From contig LJCX01000005.1 in NCBI GenBank assembly GCA_001298545.1, positions 124,001 to 188,000 on the forward strand: a DNA stretch of 64,000 nucleotides, read 5' to 3'. Below are positions 61,901 to 64,000 of the stretch, piece after piece. Source of the DNA: Actinobacteria bacterium OV320 (GTDB lineage Bacteria > Actinomycetota > Actinomycetes > Streptomycetales > Streptomycetaceae). Positions within the stretch are counted from its first letter, which is position 1. Each line of letters opens with the position of its first letter. Under the pieces are notes generated by a model. It was given only the letters and a program-made list of their open reading frames with translations. It did not search any database and was not told the origin of the DNA. A program made the position numbers and the translations under genes.

Positions 61901-63405
61901 AGGCCGACAACACGATGGCCGGTTGGACCGGCAAGGCCACCAACAGCCAACTCACCGGTTTCGGAACCGCATTCAACATCGACGGCATCACCGGAGGTGC
62001 GCGCATCGCGCCCGGCACCCAGCTCACTTCCGGTCAGTCCATCACGTCCAACTCCGCCACGCTGACCATGAAGGGTGACGGCAACCTCACGGTCGCCTCC
62101 AAGGCCGGCACCGTCGTCTGGTCGTCCAAGACCTTGGGCAACCCGGACGCCACCGCCCGTGTGGAGGCCGACGGCAACCTCACCGTCTACAGCGCCGACG
62201 GTCAGTCCAAGCTGTGGACCACCGGATTGATCAAGAAGACCACCCCCAATCTGACCGGTGAGGGCTACGTGCTCCTCCAGGACAAGGGCAACCTGGTCGT
62301 CTACAACGCCAAGAGCCAGGCCCTGTGGTCCAACGGCTCCGGCATGCGCCACGACTACAACGGCGACGGACGCAGCGACCTGGCCTGGTGGAACGACTTC
62401 GATGCCGGAACGGACGCCACCTACAGCCTCCTGACCAACTCCGACGGCACCTTCAAGGAACCGCTGAAGTCGTACGCCGCCGCGGTCGGCGTGTACGAGG
62501 CCAAGTACATGAAGTTCGTGACCGGCGACTTCAACGGCGACGGGCGCGGCGACATCGCGGCGCTCCACCCCAAGCCGGACACCAGCCTGGAAATGCTGAC
62601 CTTCCTGGGGCAGAGCAACGGAGGCTTCGCCGCGCCACTCACCTCCTGGACCGTCGCGAAGAACGTCATGCACGCCACCTACATGACCCCGGAGGCCGGC
62701 GACTTCAACGGTGACGGGCGTGACGACGTAGCCATCTGGTACGCCTACCCCGACGGCACCACCAAGTTGCTCACCCTCACCGCCAATGTCCGGGGTGGCT
62801 TCAACAACCCCTTCGAGTCGTTCTCGGCGCCCTCGGGCACCTGGTTGCGCAGCCGTTGCAAGTTCACCACCGGTGACTTCAACGGCGACGGCCGCGACGA
62901 CATCGCCGTCTTCTACGGCCAGGGCGACGACACCATCCGCACCCACACGTTCCTCGCCGATGTCACGGGCGGCTTCGCCACTCCGACGTCCTGGTGGTAC
63001 ACCGGCTCCCTCGACTGGGACCAGGCCACCCCGCACACCGGTGACTTCAGTGGCGACGGACGCGACGACATCATGATCTGGTACGCCTACAACGACGGCA
63101 GCGACAAGGTCTCCACCATGTTCGCGGAGTCCCTGTCCGGCCTGGACCAGTTCGGTTCCGCCAAGGTCACCCTCGACGGCAAGCTCAGCTGGAACATCGC
63201 CCAGACACAGCTTGCTACCGGCGACTTCAACGGCGACGGATACGACGACCTGGCAGCCCTGCGCAAGCAGGACACCAGCATCCAGACCTGGACCTGGAAC
63301 TGGTCCGGCGCGGACTCGACCTTCAAGGGCGGCGTCGCGGGCTGGACCGCTCCCACCAGCACCTATCCCTACGAACCCATGAAGCTCGTCACCCCCTACA
63401 ACTGA
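58987..63405 (+). CDS. Secreted giant protein with DNRLRE, B-lectin and FG-GAP (VCBS) repeats
   Basis: 1472 residues from a GTG at 58987. Signal peptide LLTGFVAVGILAPISPAGAA. The N-terminal half holds the shell seen at the front of actinobacterial RHS proteins (SVKRYGSAVRVWRNGAWVGA, then VLPGVDLQLKAEVEGFSQLL) and a DNRLRE-type domain (YPVYIDPTWSS; WSWSCQARGVQLFEVGDISD). Next comes an Ig-like stretch (KVRAKDPDGAYSAFSKTC). The second half has FG-GAP-type GDLNGD/GDFNGDGRDDI blocks in several copies. In between lies a bulb-type lectin domain (LTMKGDGNLTVASKAGTVVW; LQDKGNLVVYNAKSQALWSN). No nuclease or protease motif. Probably a surface adhesin or an accessory to the divergent RHS toxin. Confidence 0.85.
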   Translation: MSREHEGGALFRRRRFRLLTGFVAVGILAPISPAGAAEATPMQAAKTLTAASDPVADGSMTEKDKALADAQASGQPVEVESARTESSDTWAQPNGSFSVKRYGSAVRVWRNGAWVGADPTLAFATDGAVVPKAAAVSVRFSGGGTGPMLTGNRDGRTLSLTWPKALPTPTLVGNVATYAEVLPGVDLQLKAEVEGFSQLLVVKNAQAAKNPEVAQLQFAINTVGLDVSKDSETGSLEAIDPAGQTVFTSPTPMMWDSSQPTTAQARQLMSAFTATASTTQAAFDPGAGAKDAAMETSVSDDTLTITPEQDLLTGAETTYPVYIDPTWSSNVRTHWTRVYQAYPNTSFWDAKEVVRVGYEAETGGLNRVSRSFFELDTSAARGAQVKSATFRIRNTWSWSCQARGVQLFEVGDISDKTTWKNQPDPIGSVLDTVNDAKGWSSDCPAGNLEFNATNVVRKAAANDDVSVNLGMYASSETDTFAWKKFDPKTAVLEIVYNNPPKVPTGLGTYPSTSCAAGGTIGNTSVSLYAKVDDPDAGNLTAEFQLFPSGSTTPYGISVPALRGRVATVVLPADKTPSGTYTWKVRAKDPDGAYSAFSKTCTFTIDRARPSKPPVIASDGNKYPNGDSGWPSQTGPARKPARFLLTPNGVTDVKAYYWWTDTDPSLNEASTDAAWADFTVPSYGPHLLYAYSVDAAGNRSDTATYLFYATRSTDKDQPGDLNGDTFKDIWSADSNGTLLAHAGQGESHFYAAANAGGVFPGQQVALSGDWTEDGYNDLVSLEYNANNKKNNLRVYDNNGKGSINRDQYVELQVSCPVPRSGKCKARPGWEGDDHWYNAEQVTTGGDLNGDSFPDVLVKQGTKLWAYYGDTAGVLDGVAPPSLVGTIDWSKFTVVAPGDLNGDAVPDLLLRDDATGELFRSYGTKIADDGKLNLATWGADRTKIATGFKKADYPTLGTSGDLTGDGILDLWTRKADNTMAGWTGKATNSQLTGFGTAFNIDGITGGARIAPGTQLTSGQSITSNSATLTMKGDGNLTVASKAGTVVWSSKTLGNPDATARVEADGNLTVYSADGQSKLWTTGLIKKTTPNLTGEGYVLLQDKGNLVVYNAKSQALWSNGSGMRHDYNGDGRSDLAWWNDFDAGTDATYSLLTNSDGTFKEPLKSYAAAVGVYEAKYMKFVTGDFNGDGRGDIAALHPKPDTSLEMLTFLGQSNGGFAAPLTSWTVAKNVMHATYMTPEAGDFNGDGRDDVAIWYAYPDGTTKLLTLTANVRGGFNNPFESFSAPSGTWLRSRCKFTTGDFNGDGRDDIAVFYGQGDDTIRTHTFLADVTGGFATPTSWWYTGSLDWDQATPHTGDFSGDGRDDIMIWYAYNDGSDKVSTMFAESLSGLDQFGSAKVTLDGKLSWNIAQTQLATGDFNGDGYDDLAALRKQDTSIQTWTWNWSGADSTFKGGVAGWTAPTSTYPYEPMKLVTPYN

Positions 63406-63420
63406 ACCTCGCCTTACCTG

Positions 63421-63454
63421 TACGGGGCACGCGGTAACCACCGCGTGCCCCGTA
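63421..63454 (+). terminator. Terminator after the FG-GAP giant gene
   Basis: 15-bp perfect stem TACGGGGCACGCGGT / ACCGCGTGCCCCGTA with loop AACC, 15 bases after the stop. Confidence 0.88.
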
Positions 63455-63495
63455 CTCTGTCCCGGAATTGTCCTGACCACCACGAAGGACCCCCG

Positions 63496-64000
63496 TTGCC
63501 CCCCACACCGGCCCCCACCCGCGACCGCCTTCCCTCCCTCACCGGGCTGCGGTTCTGGGCCGCGTTGCTTGTTGTGCTGTATCACCTGTCGCGGCAGGTC
63601 GGGATCGTGCCGGGGGTCAGTGATGTCGTCTGGTACGGGCGTAGTGGGGTCACGTTCTTCTTCGTGTTGTCGGGGGTCGTGCTCGCCTGGACCTACGACG
63701 GTGCCGGGGTGTCCGCGCGGGTGTTTCTGTGGCGGCGGTTCGCGCGGATCTGGCCGCTGCTCGCCGTCAGTGTCGGGGTGTCCGTCGGGGTGTGGTGGGC
63801 GCTCATGGACCGGGCCGTGTCGGTCAAGGCGGTGGGCGCGACCTTGTTGCTCGTGCACGCCTGGTTCCCGCAGCCCGTCATCTTCACCGGGGGTAATCCC
63901 GCCGCCTGGTCGCTGAGTGACGAGGCCTGGTTCTATCTGATCTTCCCCGTGCTGCTGGCCTTGCTTGCCGAGCGACGAGCCAGGGTGTGGGGGTGGACGG
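63496..64000 (+). CDS. Acyltransferase family 3 membrane protein (3' partial)
   Basis: 168 residues are visible from a TTG at 63496 (GAAGGACC ahead); the frame is still open at the window end. LPSLTGLRFWAALLVVLYHL has the catalytic-type R-x10-H start of OafA/YrhL acyltransferases. YGRSGVTFFFVLSGVVLAWT, FLWRRFARIWPLLAV and WSLSDEAWFYLIFPVLL follow, the last carrying the SxEAWFY signature. It would transfer acyl groups to a cell-surface sugar or a small molecule from the membrane. A terminator separates it from the giant gene upstream. Confidence 0.9.
   Translation, partial: MPPTPAPTRDRLPSLTGLRFWAALLVVLYHLSRQVGIVPGVSDVVWYGRSGVTFFFVLSGVVLAWTYDGAGVSARVFLWRRFARIWPLLAVSVGVSVGVWWALMDRAVSVKAVGATLLLVHAWFPQPVIFTGGNPAAWSLSDEAWFYLIFPVLLALLAERRARVWGWT

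Overview
High-GC actinobacterial chromosome, almost certainly Streptomyces. Signs are the strong G/C third-position bias, GTG/TTG starts, 4-bp overlapping operons, DesK/DesR-type signalling, a DUF397/XRE-DUF5753/HATPase trio and a class A RNase P RNA. Nothing looks like plasmid or phage apart from one IS701-type insertion.

Layout. 0-12 kb: end of a kinase/solute-binding fusion, a secreted DUF4214 protein, rnpB, an AraC-DMT exporter pair, YaaA, KDPG aldolase, RNase H/phosphatase fusion, zinc-ribbon protein, Nif3-like protein and a repeat-rich protein. 12-15.4 kb: an SDR/ADH/MaoC operon. 15.7-28 kb: two-component system, surface protein, methyltransferase, MFS transporter, a TetR/NmrA pair with four operators, a decayed MFS gene, an amidase, membrane proteins and an LLM oxidoreductase. 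28-35 kb: a glycosyltransferase operon divergent from a KstR-like TetR regulator, then ferredoxin plus aldehyde dehydrogenase divergent from an MBL hydrolase. 35-38 kb: an NTF2-like protein, a Ser/Thr kinase and a phosphotransferase. 38.4-44.3 kb: a cobalamin-riboswitch operon for B12 uptake. 44.6-50 kb: a small cell-wall hydrolase, DUF1275, CYP125 divergent from a FadA5-like thiolase, and the XRE trio. 50.2-51.7 kb: IS701-type element. 51.8-63.4 kb: candidate immunity gene, a large RHS polymorphic toxin with a nuclease-like tip, and a divergent FG-GAP/lectin giant protein. The window ends inside an acyltransferase gene.

How genes work together. CYP125, FadA5-like thiolase, Hsd4B-like hydratase, SDR dehydrogenase, ADH, ALDH, ferredoxin and a KstR homologue lie in separate transcription units over about 36 kb. 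Together they look like a dispersed steroid/sterol side-chain oxidation regulon. Four 16-bp sites beginning CTAGAAC, which fit or nearly fit the known KstR box, lie in front of these units. A second inverted repeat (CTGACGG, then TCAG) recurs at three of the promoters. Separately, the B12 riboswitch operon couples an ECF transporter to two secreted or anchored proteins. One has squalene-cyclase-like repeats and may be a bacterial analogue of transcobalamin.
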